Part shown: piece by piece, positions 43,860-53,615 of the stretch
Layout: every line of letters begins with the position of its first letter
Position numbering within the stretch: position 1 is the stretch's first letter
Origin: Closterium sp. NIES-65
Taxonomy: Eukaryota > Streptophyta > Zygnematophyceae > Desmidiales > Closteriaceae
DNA: 64,000 bases
Direction of reading: 5' to 3'
Assembly (NCBI GenBank): GCA_948144175.1
Contig: CANXME010002068.1
Location: 5,537,001-5,601,000, forward strand
Made by a program: the position numbers and the translations under genes
The notes under the pieces: generated by a model
Seen by the model: the letters and a program-made list of their open reading frames with translations, nothing else
Database searches by the model: none
What the model was told of the DNA's origin: nothing

Positions 43860-46386
43860 TTATGCCTTAACGCCCACTGCATCTGCTCCTGATGCTACAG
43901 CAGCAGGACGACTGCATGAATCTTCCATTGTCACTGCCCCCGCTGCCGCTGCTTCTGCTCCTGCCGCTGCTGCTTCTGCTGGCGCTGCTGTGGTTGCTGT
44001 ATCGTCCCCACCTCTAGCGAGATGAGTCGATTTTTGAGTCGACTCAAAAATCGACTCATCACATGTGGTTGCTGTATCGGCTGCATGTGCAGCACCGTCC
44101 CCACCTCTACTGTCCGTGGTGGTGGTAACAGCTGCTGCAACAGCAGCTTGCTTTAGCTCCGATACCGGTGCTTTATACGGCCGGCCTAGACGTGCCCTCC
44201 ACCCACCAAAAGCACCACCACCCCGTTCCCCCCCAGCCCCAGCACCAGCACCATCACCAGCACAATTACCACCATTCATGCTGTTCCCAGGCTTCTTATC
44301 AGCACCAGCATCAGCATCAGCATCAGTAGCACTACCACTGCTTCCTCTGCCGCTGCCGCCACCGCTGCTGGTAGTGGAAGGTGCAGGCGAGGAGAAGAAG
44401 TGCAGAGAGGAGCGAGCACTAGCAGATCCCCTAAGGGGTGTTCCTCCTCCAGAGGAGGAAGAGGAAGAGGAGGTGGAGGGTGTGCGGGCGGGAGAGAGGA
44501 AGGAGCGCAGACCTACCAGCGGTGTTGTCCATCCTGAGGAGGAAGGCTTCTGAAGCAGGAGCGGGTGGGAGTGGGTGGGAAAGAGGGAGTGCGAAGGAGA
44601 CTTTTGAGACGTCTCAAGAGAGGAAGGAGTGCAGACCCACTAGCGGTGTTTTCCATCCTCAAGTGGAGGGCTTCTGAAGCAGGAGCGGTGTGAGAGAGGG
44701 TGTGAGAAGGGGGGAAGCAAAGAAGAGACAGAGGAATGAGAAAGGCAAATGAGGAGGGGTCCCCACTCACCAACTTCTCTTCAACCCCCTCTCTCCCCAC
44801 CCCATTCTGCCTCCATACCCAGCAACGCCCCACACAAGGAAGACCCAGCAAGAGATGTTTTACAAACTCAAGAGCAGACTTCCCCAGCCCCCCCCCCCGT
44901 GCAATCACAAATCTCCCCACGTCTGAGGTCCGCGTGAAGCAGGAAGATTTTCCAGGCGCCCAAAAACACACGCGTGCACGCACAAGCACGCACGAAAAGT
45001 AGACAGCAATAAAGAATCACCTTCTTCTTTCCCCGCCGGGCAATATCGTTCTCCCTCGCCGTCTGCCAGCGGCGGCGGGGCGGCGGGTGGTGCGCAGGGG
45101 TTGAGGGTTAAATGCACTTTTCCCAGGCCCAGTTGCAAGTCTCGCAGAATGAAATCTCACCTTCTTCCCGCGCCGGGCGATGTCGTCCTCCTCGCCCTCA
45201 GCCAGCGGCGGCGGCGGGTGCTGGTCCAGGAAGGCAATGAAGCGGCGGAGCTGCTTGAGGTATTCGGGGAAGAACTCGAGGTCGCAGTGCCGCGCGCCCT
45301 CTATGAACAGCGCCTCAAACGGCCGCTTGCACACCGCCGCCAAGCCCCTCCCGTGTGACACATCCACCACGTCATCTGCTGTGCCCTGGGTGGAGGGGAG
45401 GGGGAGAGGGGGTGAGGAGAGGAGTTGCGGGGGTTAGAGGACTCAACCGTCCACCACCGCTGCTAGGCCCCTCCCGCAGGAGACATCCCACCACGTCGTC
45501 TGCCCGTGCCCTGGGAAGGGGCAGGGAGACGAGTCAACAGGTAGGTGCAGGGGTGCAGGGGTGCAGGGGTGCAGGGGTGCAGGGGTGCAGGGGTGCAGAG
45601 GTGCAGAGGTGCAGAGGTGCAGAGGTGCAATAGTTGAATCGAACAAGGGTTTGAGCGATCGGGGTTGAGTTTATCAGGGTTCATGGGGCCAAGGTGGTTT
45701 CAAAGGGAGAGAGCAGTGCCACGCGCCCTTGACGCAACAGTGGCTCAAACTATCGCTTGCACACCGCTGCGAGACCTCACCCGCGGGACACATTCATCAT
45801 ATTGTATGCCGTGCCCAGAGGATAGGTGGGGAGGACAGGGAGGGGAGTCGGGGGACGGGTGGAGGGAGGGATCGGGTGTTTGATTTGGGTGGGTGCTGCG
45901 GGGAGGGCGGGTGGGCGTGAGGGGAGGGGGAGATTGGCCAGGAGTTTGGGGAACAGGAGGGGGGAACTTGCGGGGGCTTGGGTGGGGGAGGAGGGGGTTG
46001 CAGGGAAGCAGGGAAGGTATGGCACAGCTGGGTGGCACGTGGGGGGAACGTGGATGGGATGCAACGTATGGGATAGTTGTTATAAGCTAGCCACAGTTGA
46101 TAGTATCAACTTGAAACTAGAGTCGTGATTCATCATGGCTTGCTCTCAAACGGCGGGCTCTCTGGTACTCTTGTTTTTGTTGCCATGAGAGAAAAAATGT
46201 AGACCATGTCTGTGTATGCTTTTGAGAATTCTCAAAAGCGACTCAGATCTTGACTGTGTATATGCGTGTGTGTGATGAGGTGATTTTATGAGTCGACTCA
46301 GAAAGGGTTTTTGAGGCAGTGTCTGTGCACGGGGGCAAGTGCATGCACGAGCGTGTAGTGTGGGCGCTGGTGTGTGGCTTTGTGTG

Positions 46387-46453
<67 letters not shown>

Positions 46454-46515
46454 ATGCATGCGGGCATGCATGTGTGTGCATATGCGAATGTGTGTGTATG
46501 TACGTGTGAGTGTAA

Positions 46516-46603
<88 letters not shown>

Positions 46604-49048
46604 ATTACAACACTCACATGCATGACAAATACTGGGCACTCCACTTTGGGAAGCTTGTCTATGTTCTGACAACAGGGAGGCAGGCAGAAACAGCGAGGGA
46701 CGGAGTGGGACAGAGAAACATGGAGAAGGACACATGGGGGCGGGGAAAGACAGAGGGGGTCGGGGAGAGACAGAGAATGAGGAATGCGATGGGAGGGCGT
46801 TGAGAATGAGGGCGGTCTTGCCGCTGCACAGCACAGGCAGCCCCAACACCCTTCGCCCCTCCCCCTCTCTCCCCATTCACCCCTTCCATCGAACTGCACA
46901 CACGCCCGGCCCACCGTGAAGGTACCGAGGAACAAGGACGTCTGGTTTGTCTTGACCTCGTACAGCACGCGCAGGCTCCACACCCTCAGTCCCTCCCCTC
47001 CCTCCCTCCCTCCCTCCCTCCCTCCCTCCCTCCCTCCCTCCCTCCCTCCCTCCCTCCCTCCCTCCCTCCCTCCCTCCCTCCCTCCCTCCCTCCCTCCCTC
47101 CCTCCCTCCCTCCCTCCCTCCCTCCCTCCCGTCCCTCTCCTCCCTCCCGTCCCATATTGCACCCCAGCGCGACTGACCGTGAAGATATCGAGAAAGAAGG
47201 ACGTCTTGACCTCGTACAGCACGCGCAGCCCGGACATGATAGGGCTGTGCAGCACCACGCCTCAACTCCCACCTGAACCTCTCCCCACAAGACTGCCAGC
47301 CCCCACCCACAGCGACTCACCGTAAAAATATCGAGGAAGAAGCTCGTCTTGACCTCGTACAGCACGCGCAGCCCGGACATGATAGGGCTGTGCAGCACCA
47401 CGCCGCGCAGGCGAGGCGTGCGGGAGGCGAGGTCCACGGTGGGGCCGCTGCCCACGGACTGGCCGTACAGGACAATGTCCTCCGGTCGAATGCGGTGCTG
47501 TGCGGTGAGGTACGTGAAGGCGGCTTCTATGTCCGCGTACGTGTTGAACTCCGTGGGCTAGAGAGAGAGGGGGGGGAGAGAGGGGGTGGAGGGTGGAGAG
47601 ATTGATGTGAGAGGGGAGATGGGGATAGGGAGTTGCTACGTCCGTGTATGTGTTGAGTTTTGTGGATTGAGGATGGGGGAGAAGGAAGGGGGTGTGAAGG
47701 CGGGAAGAAGGGGACGGGGACGCAGTGGGGGAGGGAGGGGGGAAGGAGGAGGAGGGAAAGGAGGAGGAGGGGACTCAGGCACGGGACAGCAGGGGGGAAT
47801 GGGCGGAGAGAAAGATAGAAAATGGGGGAAAGAAAAGCGGGGGATAGCAAGAGGGGAGCGTTGATTGATTCAGTAAAGAGGTCGGTGGGTTATGCAGGAG
47901 TAGAAGTGGAGGAGACGGGAGATGCATGGAGAGGGGCGGTGGAACAAGGAACGAGGACTGGTAAGAGGAGAGGGCATAGGAGAGGGTTGGAAAAAGAAAC
48001 GGCACACAAAAAGCTCCTAGTGTAGTCATACCTGCCGCTCACAGAAATGGAAGATGGTAGGGGCGCATATATCATAGACTAGCCACTTATGCGTACCTTG
48101 CCAGATGAAGCACCGTAACCGGTGTAGTCATACCTGCCACGAAAAACACAAGGCAACAAACACACACACGCACGCGACACCCACAGACACACGAACCAAC
48201 CCACCCATCCACCCGTCACCCGCACCGTCATTCGCCCACCGCGCTCTCCGCCGCACACGGTGGCACATGCAACGCGTTCACAGAGAGAAAGTGAGAATGG
48301 GGGAGGCGTTGGATTGAGAGCGGTGTAGTGGGGTGCGGGGTGTTTCGGAGGATAGAAAGGGCGGAGGAAGGGGGTTGATGGGAAGAGAGAGAGAGTTCGG
48401 AACAACCTGCCTTGGCTAAGATAGGCAGGAGTCGCGAGAGCAGCAAAGAGCAGCTGCTTGAGTCTCCTCCTCCTTGCGAGACCGGACTGGAGTTACTTTT
48501 GCGAATTCTCAGAACGGGAGTTGCATTCATTATGCCACTATTTCACTGTTTCAGTATCATTATCGCCTTTCCCGCCTGATCTTCACCATTTTCCTCCTCC
48601 CCTACGTCCCACTCCCCTTACCCCCCCTTCCGCGCCCCCACTCTAATCCCCTCGCCATCCCCCTCCCCTCGTCCCCGCCTTTTCTTATACCCTAATACGA
48701 CGACGCTTCCCGCTCGCGGAGCAATAAATGGGCTACCTCGTCTCACCCGAGGAGATTAACTCGCAGCATGTTGCTAAGCTCCACGTATAGGTCGTGCACT
48801 TGTCCGAGATCCGCGGCGTTGCCATGCGAGTACAGCACCGTGAGGCGCGCGCGCGGGTTGCGCACGAACATGGCGGCGATGCGCTGCCCGCGCGCCGTGT
48901 CCAGGAACGTGACCTCCACGTTCTCCGCCGGCGCGATGTCCTCGAACCGCAGCTTGCCCGTTACCGGGTCCTCCACTATCGAGTACGACGGCGGCGTCGG
49001 CGGAAAGAACGCGAATTTCGCCGCGAGAGATGACGTCATCGCCCCCAT
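43860..49048 (-). CDS. ABHD17-like alpha/beta hydrolase, plant type
   Basis: Six exons (49048-48747, 48133-48097, 47557-47321, 46665-46618, 45385-45161, 44549-43860) join in phase to 512 residues. The N-terminus [22 protein letters not shown] matches the conserved start of the plant family and fits an N-myristoylation site (Gly2, Ser6). The fold follows with [10 protein letters not shown] (oxyanion region), [12 protein letters not shown], the nucleophile elbow GQSVGSG (Ser147), catalytic Asp in HGTADDVVD (about 212) and His in GARHCDLE (241). Animal ABHD17 proteins remove palmitate from membrane-bound proteins; such a role here is inference. The last exon encodes a Ser/Gly/Ala-rich tail of 229 residues that ordinary homologues do not share in this form, including a 13-residue stretch encoded by a 40-bp palindrome. 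Introns hold many partial exon copies and microsatellites. Confidence 0.9.
44021..44060. repeat. 40-bp perfect palindrome inside the last ABHD17-like exon
   Basis: The left half is GATGAGTCGATTTTTGAGTC and the right half is its exact reverse complement. The inner 20 bp belong to the TTTTGAG-N4-CTCAAAA family (core TCGA). It sits between two imperfect copies of TGGTTGCTGTATCG...TCCCCACCTCTA starting at 43991 and 44066 (spacing 75 bp, a multiple of three), so the reading frame is kept. Confidence 0.97.
44601..44673 (-). pseudogene. Relic copy of ABHD17-like exon 6, 5' end, with edge palindrome
   Basis: On the minus strand a CTTCAG acceptor and 57 bp (44673-44617) match the start of the last exon (44549-44493) but contain TGA. 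The exon-internal edge of the copy runs into the palindrome at 44601-44620 (CTTTTGAGACGTCTCAAGAG, one mismatch). Confidence 0.87.
45021..45080 (-). pseudogene. Relic copy of ABHD17-like exon 5, 3' end
   Basis: Matches 45161-45214 with the same splice-donor position (AAG|GTGA). It lies downstream in the following intron, 140 bp from its source. Confidence 0.8.
45454..45510 (-). pseudogene. Relic copy of ABHD17-like exon 5, 5' end (first)
   Basis: On the minus strand CCCAG|GGCACGGGCAGACGACG matches the exon start at 45385, with frame-breaking changes. Confidence 0.82.
45542..45628. repeat. 8-bp minisatellite GTGCAGGG/GTGCAGAG
   Basis: About seven GTGCAGGG units followed by four GTGCAGAG units, in the intron between exons 5 and 4 of the ABHD17-like gene, between two relic exon copies. 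Confidence 0.93.
45716..45815 (-). pseudogene. Relic copy of ABHD17-like exon 5, 5' end (second)
   Basis: About 100 bp aligned with 45286-45385, including the region of the catalytic Asp, but more diverged than the first relic. Confidence 0.78.
46220..46301. repeat. Two short palindromes of the TTTTGAG family, ABHD17-like intron 4
   Basis: 46220-46237 is a perfect TTTTGAGAATTCTCAAAA; 46289-46300 is TGAGTCGACTCA. Both lie in the intron between exons 4 and 5. Short repeats (CTGTGTATGC-like) flank the first. Confidence 0.85.
46382..46602. repeat. GTGC and TG microsatellites, ABHD17-like intron 4
   Basis: A (GTGC)n run at about 46386-46452 and a (TG)n run at about 46519-46602, just downstream (minus strand) of exon 4. 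Confidence 0.93.
46915..46980 (-). pseudogene. Relic copy of ABHD17-like exon 3, 3' end (distal)
   Basis: Matches the exon 3 end (47321-47380 region; LRVLYEVKT) with a 9-bp insertion and a conserved ACG|GTGGG donor position. It lies in intron 3. Confidence 0.85.
46996..47130. repeat. CCCT tetranucleotide tract, ABHD17-like intron 3
   Basis: About 33 nearly perfect CCCT units lying exactly between the two relic copies of exon 3. Confidence 0.95.
47178..47264 (-). pseudogene. Relic copy of ABHD17-like exon 3, 3' end (proximal)
   Basis: Encodes [24 protein letters not shown] followed by a GT donor, almost unchanged from exon 3, 143 bp downstream of its source. An AG is available upstream, so a cryptic or alternative exon cannot be excluded. 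Confidence 0.88.
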
Positions 49049-50411
49049 GGCTGCTAAATGGCTGGTTGAATTGCTGGCTGATTTTAAGCCGACCTCCGAG
49101 TCGCGCTCCGAGCAATCAAGATTTTAAAGGCTACGGATTGGCTAAGTGATAAGGGGCAGTTATAAATAAGGCGACACAAGACGTAATTTAATGCCGATAT
49201 GATTATTTATTATGATCTTTTATGTTTTTTTTGGACACACAAGAGGGTTACTACTGCTGACAAACACAAGAGTGGTTTCGGGGATCAACGGGAGACGACG
49301 AAGGCAGCAGACGGCGGGGAATGCGGCGGTTAATGCGGGTTACTGTTGTCGGGCAATGCGGGGCAAGCGACGACGACGAGCGTCATGACTACCGCGGGTT
49401 GATTCGTTCTTGCAGGGCTGACGCGCTTCGAGGACCCTGTCGAAGGGCTGTGTGCGCGCGCATCGCGGTAATAGGTAAGCGCTATATAGTTATTGCGATT
49501 CTAAACGACTCAGGAGTGAGATGAGGGGTCTTGCGAGGTTACTAGAGAGGGAACAGGCAGGAGGAAAGCGAGGAAATAGGAGGACTGGGGAGACAGCGCG
49601 AGTCACAGGGATAATAATCTCCAGAACTGCACAGTCGGAACTCGCAAGCGGACACACATGCTAAATCTATCATCTCGTTTCATTTAGTCTAGGAGCATCC
49701 CATACCCATTGCCATCATCTCCTCTCAACACTCCCTCGCTCCGAGCACATCAACGTCAACACTTCGACCAGTCGCGTCGCGGCGTCCCTATTCTGTCAGA
49801 TCGGGAGAGGCAGATGGCCCTTCATGGCTCTTGACCAGCAAGATTAGAGGCTTGTGGCCGTGGGTGGGTTGTCGTGGTGTAGGTTAGGTTGGCAGCACGA
49901 CTCTAATCAGCGCGATGCAGAACAGCTTTCGCTGGCGTTAAGTACTGTACACTCAAACTCCCGCTATAGTCGTCTTGCAAGTTATTTAAAACATTTGTAG
50001 AGCTTCAACGCACCCGGGAAGGTCTCGATGAGGTGGCTTTACGTTACCAAAATGTCTGCTTACGAATAGGGATGGTTGGGTAGGGTATGTAACAAAGGAA
50101 TACTTGGGCATCCTCAGACAAGGACAAGGAACACGGTTCAAGCACCGCCGAAAGAATGACAACGAGAAGGAATATGTGCGACATCCACTTTAGAGACGGT
50201 TCGTCTCACAGGCACGAACAAGGGAAACGTATCAAGAACGGCTGGTTACAAATTTGAGAAACGAAGTGTGCATTACATGTGCACAACTCCCTCTAAATAC
50301 TGAGTACACGCGTGCCCTCAATAACACAAGAAACACAAGATCCTCAGTGTAGTGTACCCTTTCTTGCGATGGGCCATCAGCCTTCACAGACGTTTCAAGA
50401 AGTTGGAAGAA

Positions 50412-51075
50412 ATGGGAAAATATCAAATTGGGGCCGAACAGTGCCAGAGGGGTGATCGAAGTAGGACCGGAAAATTTCGACCGTAGGATTTCAACCCGGA
50501 GCTGCCCGCACGACTAGGCGAACAAGCCGAACCGTGAGGTAAAGAGAATTGCTGAAGAAACCGAATTACGTGTAAAACTTCTCCAATAAGGGTTTTGACC
50601 GCCGTCAACTACAGCGCGCGCGTCGCCTTGTTCTGGAATTAATATTCGGCGTGTCAAATCGTGAGTACGTACAACATATTATATTATGGGTGATACATAT
50701 CACCAACGCGATCGAAAAGCACAGTAAAAAAATATATTACCCATTCGGAAATGGATGCGCCTCGGGAGACATCAAGCCTAAATACCAGGAAGGTCCCCTT
50801 TTTTAGGGTTGATCCTCCGAAATTGCATCCAGGTTCCCTACGGGTTTTCGTTTTTTGCTGCCCTAAGAGTTCCCAGCAGAGTCGGCTCGCTAAACGACAC
50901 GCGAGCGAAAATGCGAGCCAGCGCATGCTACTAGTAACAGAATTACTTGCGATAAACGAAACCCCTCTGTGAATATCTTCTTTTGCAGCGGTTTGGTAAT
51001 TTCCGGGCCTCTCGACCCTTGGTCGATCACCCCTCTGGCACTGTTCGGCCTCTGCATGATCTTTTCCCGGAGGAA
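50412..51075. repeat. Inverted repeat pair, possible MITE remnant
   Basis: GGGCCGAACAGTGCCAGAGGG-type sequence at 50431-50459 recurs inverted at 51021-51050. Weaker similarity extends on both sides (GGAAAA-ATCA; GGACCGGAAA-TT). The spacing of about 600 bp resembles the element at 35.5 kb, but no target duplication was found. Confidence 0.5.
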
Positions 51076-52430
51076 ATTGCCTTGCCATCCATCAAGCATC
51101 CTGAGCCCTGACTGTGGGTACGCCGGGCGGGCGCAAAATGCTCACAGAAAGAAATGTCGCGCTCGATTTTGACCTGGACCAACTGCCAGGGGGGGCAGAA
51201 AGCGCAATCAAACGGACTTTTACTTTTTGTCCCATAGCCACAGCCACAAGCAGCTAGCCGTGAACCTCCTCCAGGCCGCCATCTGATTCGGGACGGTTGG
51301 GTAAAAGAACTTCAATTTGAGGTTGAAGGGGAAGAGGAGGCTTGGAAGCCTTGAAGCTGGACTGAGTCACACGTAAAACGAGGTTCGGAAACCAGAAGTC
51401 GGCTCGGAAGTTCCGAAAACGCAGTCGAAGAACCAGAATGTGTCGGAACCTGCTACACTTGTGTGCACATACCTTTTCATATGTTGCCCGATTGTTCTCT
51501 TGGCGCGATTGTGGGAATAGACTCCGACGTGCGGGTGGGTGCTTTGCTTTCAACGGGCAGGTGCCACCTCACCCACAATCGGTTCGGAGCAGGGATGTCG
51601 ATAACCCTGGGGGCAGAACTTGAGGCCCTCAGCTGCTGAAATTCTGACCCTGATTTTCAGCGAGGTGACCAATTTTTGCCCTTAACGGTCACGGGTGCAG
51701 GCCGAAGTGTAAACTTGAAATCCGGGCTCCAAAGTGTTGTATACTTACCAACCTAAACAACGTCCTAGACAAGAAAATCACATACGTTTCATTACTAACT
51801 ACTCCAGTCAACCTGTATGTCACAATTTCCAACTACAACTATAGCTGCACTGCCTACTGCATTTCTACTCATCTGCTGACCTCGACACTACACACACTAG
51901 ATTGGATAGAAATCGAGTGAAACATCCTCCACCTGGCGCCTTATTGTGCAACTTTCATGGAAAGGGGGGGTAGGGGGAGGGGGTGTTTCGCAAGATTTTG
52001 GGGGGGGGGGTCTGCGGAATCGAACGTAGAACTTAGATTCAGGGGACGGCCCAGATTGAGCACTTAACGCGTCCGGGGAAGGGCCAAACGATGCCCTTAA
52101 CTGGCACGGGTGCCAGTCGAATCGAACCCTTAAAATGGTCGAGCTGCGCCGCACATAACCCGGAATGTTCGGGGCACTAAGGGAAAATGCCTTTGAATCG
52201 ACAGCCCTGGTTCGGAGGTCACACCGAAAAGGCTGGCTCGCTGGCACTCTGGCTCCCACAGATTTGAGGGCGCATTTGGAGCTTTAGTCAGACCTCAAGT
52301 TCAAGGGTTCCTAGGTTCCACTTCGGGTCTTCCAAGGCCACCTCCTCACCAGTTCGAATTGCAGGTGTCCTATCTGATGCAGTGTGGTACGTTTTGGCAT
52401 AGGTTCCTGCCACCATTAGGACGCGGTGCA

Positions 52431-52900
52431 GATCGAGCGATCGATCGCCTCAGATCGTCCGATCAAGTCGGGTCGGATCAGATCGTATGAGATTGCCCCG
52501 ATCTTAAGTAATCTGTCGATTGCGTTCCGAGCCGCGCGATCAGACGATGAATCTCGGGGAAGTAAATGATCATCAGCCGCGAGGGCTCTGTGCAATTCAC
52601 TCGTTCCTTCCCTGCAGAGCTGGCGACAAGTGGCGAAAATTTGAATCGCGCACTTACAACGTAGCCCCTTTTGGGGTTTAGGGTCGTCTGGAAAGTCTGA
52701 ACCGCGATATCCAATGGTGCTGCTAAAATTTTCGGCAGGAAGGGTTACCATTCGCAATGGTCGCCAAACCTCGCGATCCGAGGCAGTCTGTCGGTTGCAA
52801 ACGATCGCAAGTGATTGCGTAAGATCGAGGCGATCGATCGCAATCGATCGGATTTCCGATCGCAATCGACAGATTGCCTGCGATTGCATCATAATACCCT
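52431..52900. repeat. GATC/CGATCG-rich block with inverted repeats
   Basis: GCGATCGATCGCCTCAGATCG at the left end recurs inverted near 52822-52845. Many GATCG units lie between and form further small hairpins (for example CGATCGG-ATTT-CCGATCG near 52848). No coding content. Confidence 0.55.
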
Positions 52901-53553
52901 CGCGGCTTCTTGGAAATGGTGGATCCCCGATCTGACGCAATCGTACTCATATCGGGCCGATCTGCACCGCGTCCTTACGAACCTAGGGCTTTTCGAACAA
53001 AATTGCCTCGAACCTTGGCCCCGAAGAATCTGTACTCTGCTCTTCAGGGTAATACTCGCTAAGGAAACATAATACTGAAACATCAGCGTAGCCTATAACA
53101 TAACCCTTACGAATAAGGGAAATTCTATTTCCCCCTAAGTTTGCCTTGATAATCAGTGTACCAGGTAATTTACAATGACAAATTAGGGCCTGTAAAATTT
53201 TCATGAAAATTTTCGAGTCATTAAGGTGATTGATTCCCTGAATGAGGCTGATTGAGCGCTGGCAAGCAAAAATTCAAGGCACAAAAGAGACAGAAGCAAC
53301 ATAAACAGGCTGCATTGTGAGACCCTCATGCACACACGCAGGTTAGTTATGGCAGTTCTTTCTAGCCAACCGAGGGTGATGCCCAGCCACCATACAGACC
53401 AGGCCTGCAAAAGCACAGGAGGGTAAAGTTGAGAATTATTCAACAAGGGTATACAGGCAGAGCAGTGACATTTGCACACAAGTGCAAGATGTACGGTAAA
53501 GAGAAATGAGAAAATGCAACATTGCAGAAGAGAGGAAGAAAGGAAGGAAGAAA

Positions 53554-53586
<33 letters not shown>

Positions 53587-53615
53587 GAAGGAAAAAATGG
53601 AGAAACAATTCCAGC

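Larger units (their letters stand above)
49049..53615. other. 4.6-kb region without recognised gene
   Basis: Between the divergent 5' end of the ABHD17-like gene and the 3' end of the IP3R-like gene. No conserved exon found. It holds a long inverted repeat pair (about 50412-50470 and 51015-51075), a pair of diverged direct repeats (near 51675 and 52090, TGCCCTTAAC...CACGGGTGC), a GATC-rich block (52431-52900) and a GAAA/GGAA repeat (53529-53595). Likely old transposon debris. Confidence 0.55.

Noticed and set aside
46243-47310. 355-residue frame with Glu-Gly-Gly-Arg and His-Thr runs
   Set aside because: Generated by microsatellites in ABHD17-like introns; it contains only short relic exon pieces.
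49150-49170. TTATAAATA near the 5' end of the ABHD17-like gene as a TATA box
   Set aside because: The consensus orientation is on the plus strand while the gene is on the minus strand, and there is no transcription-start evidence.
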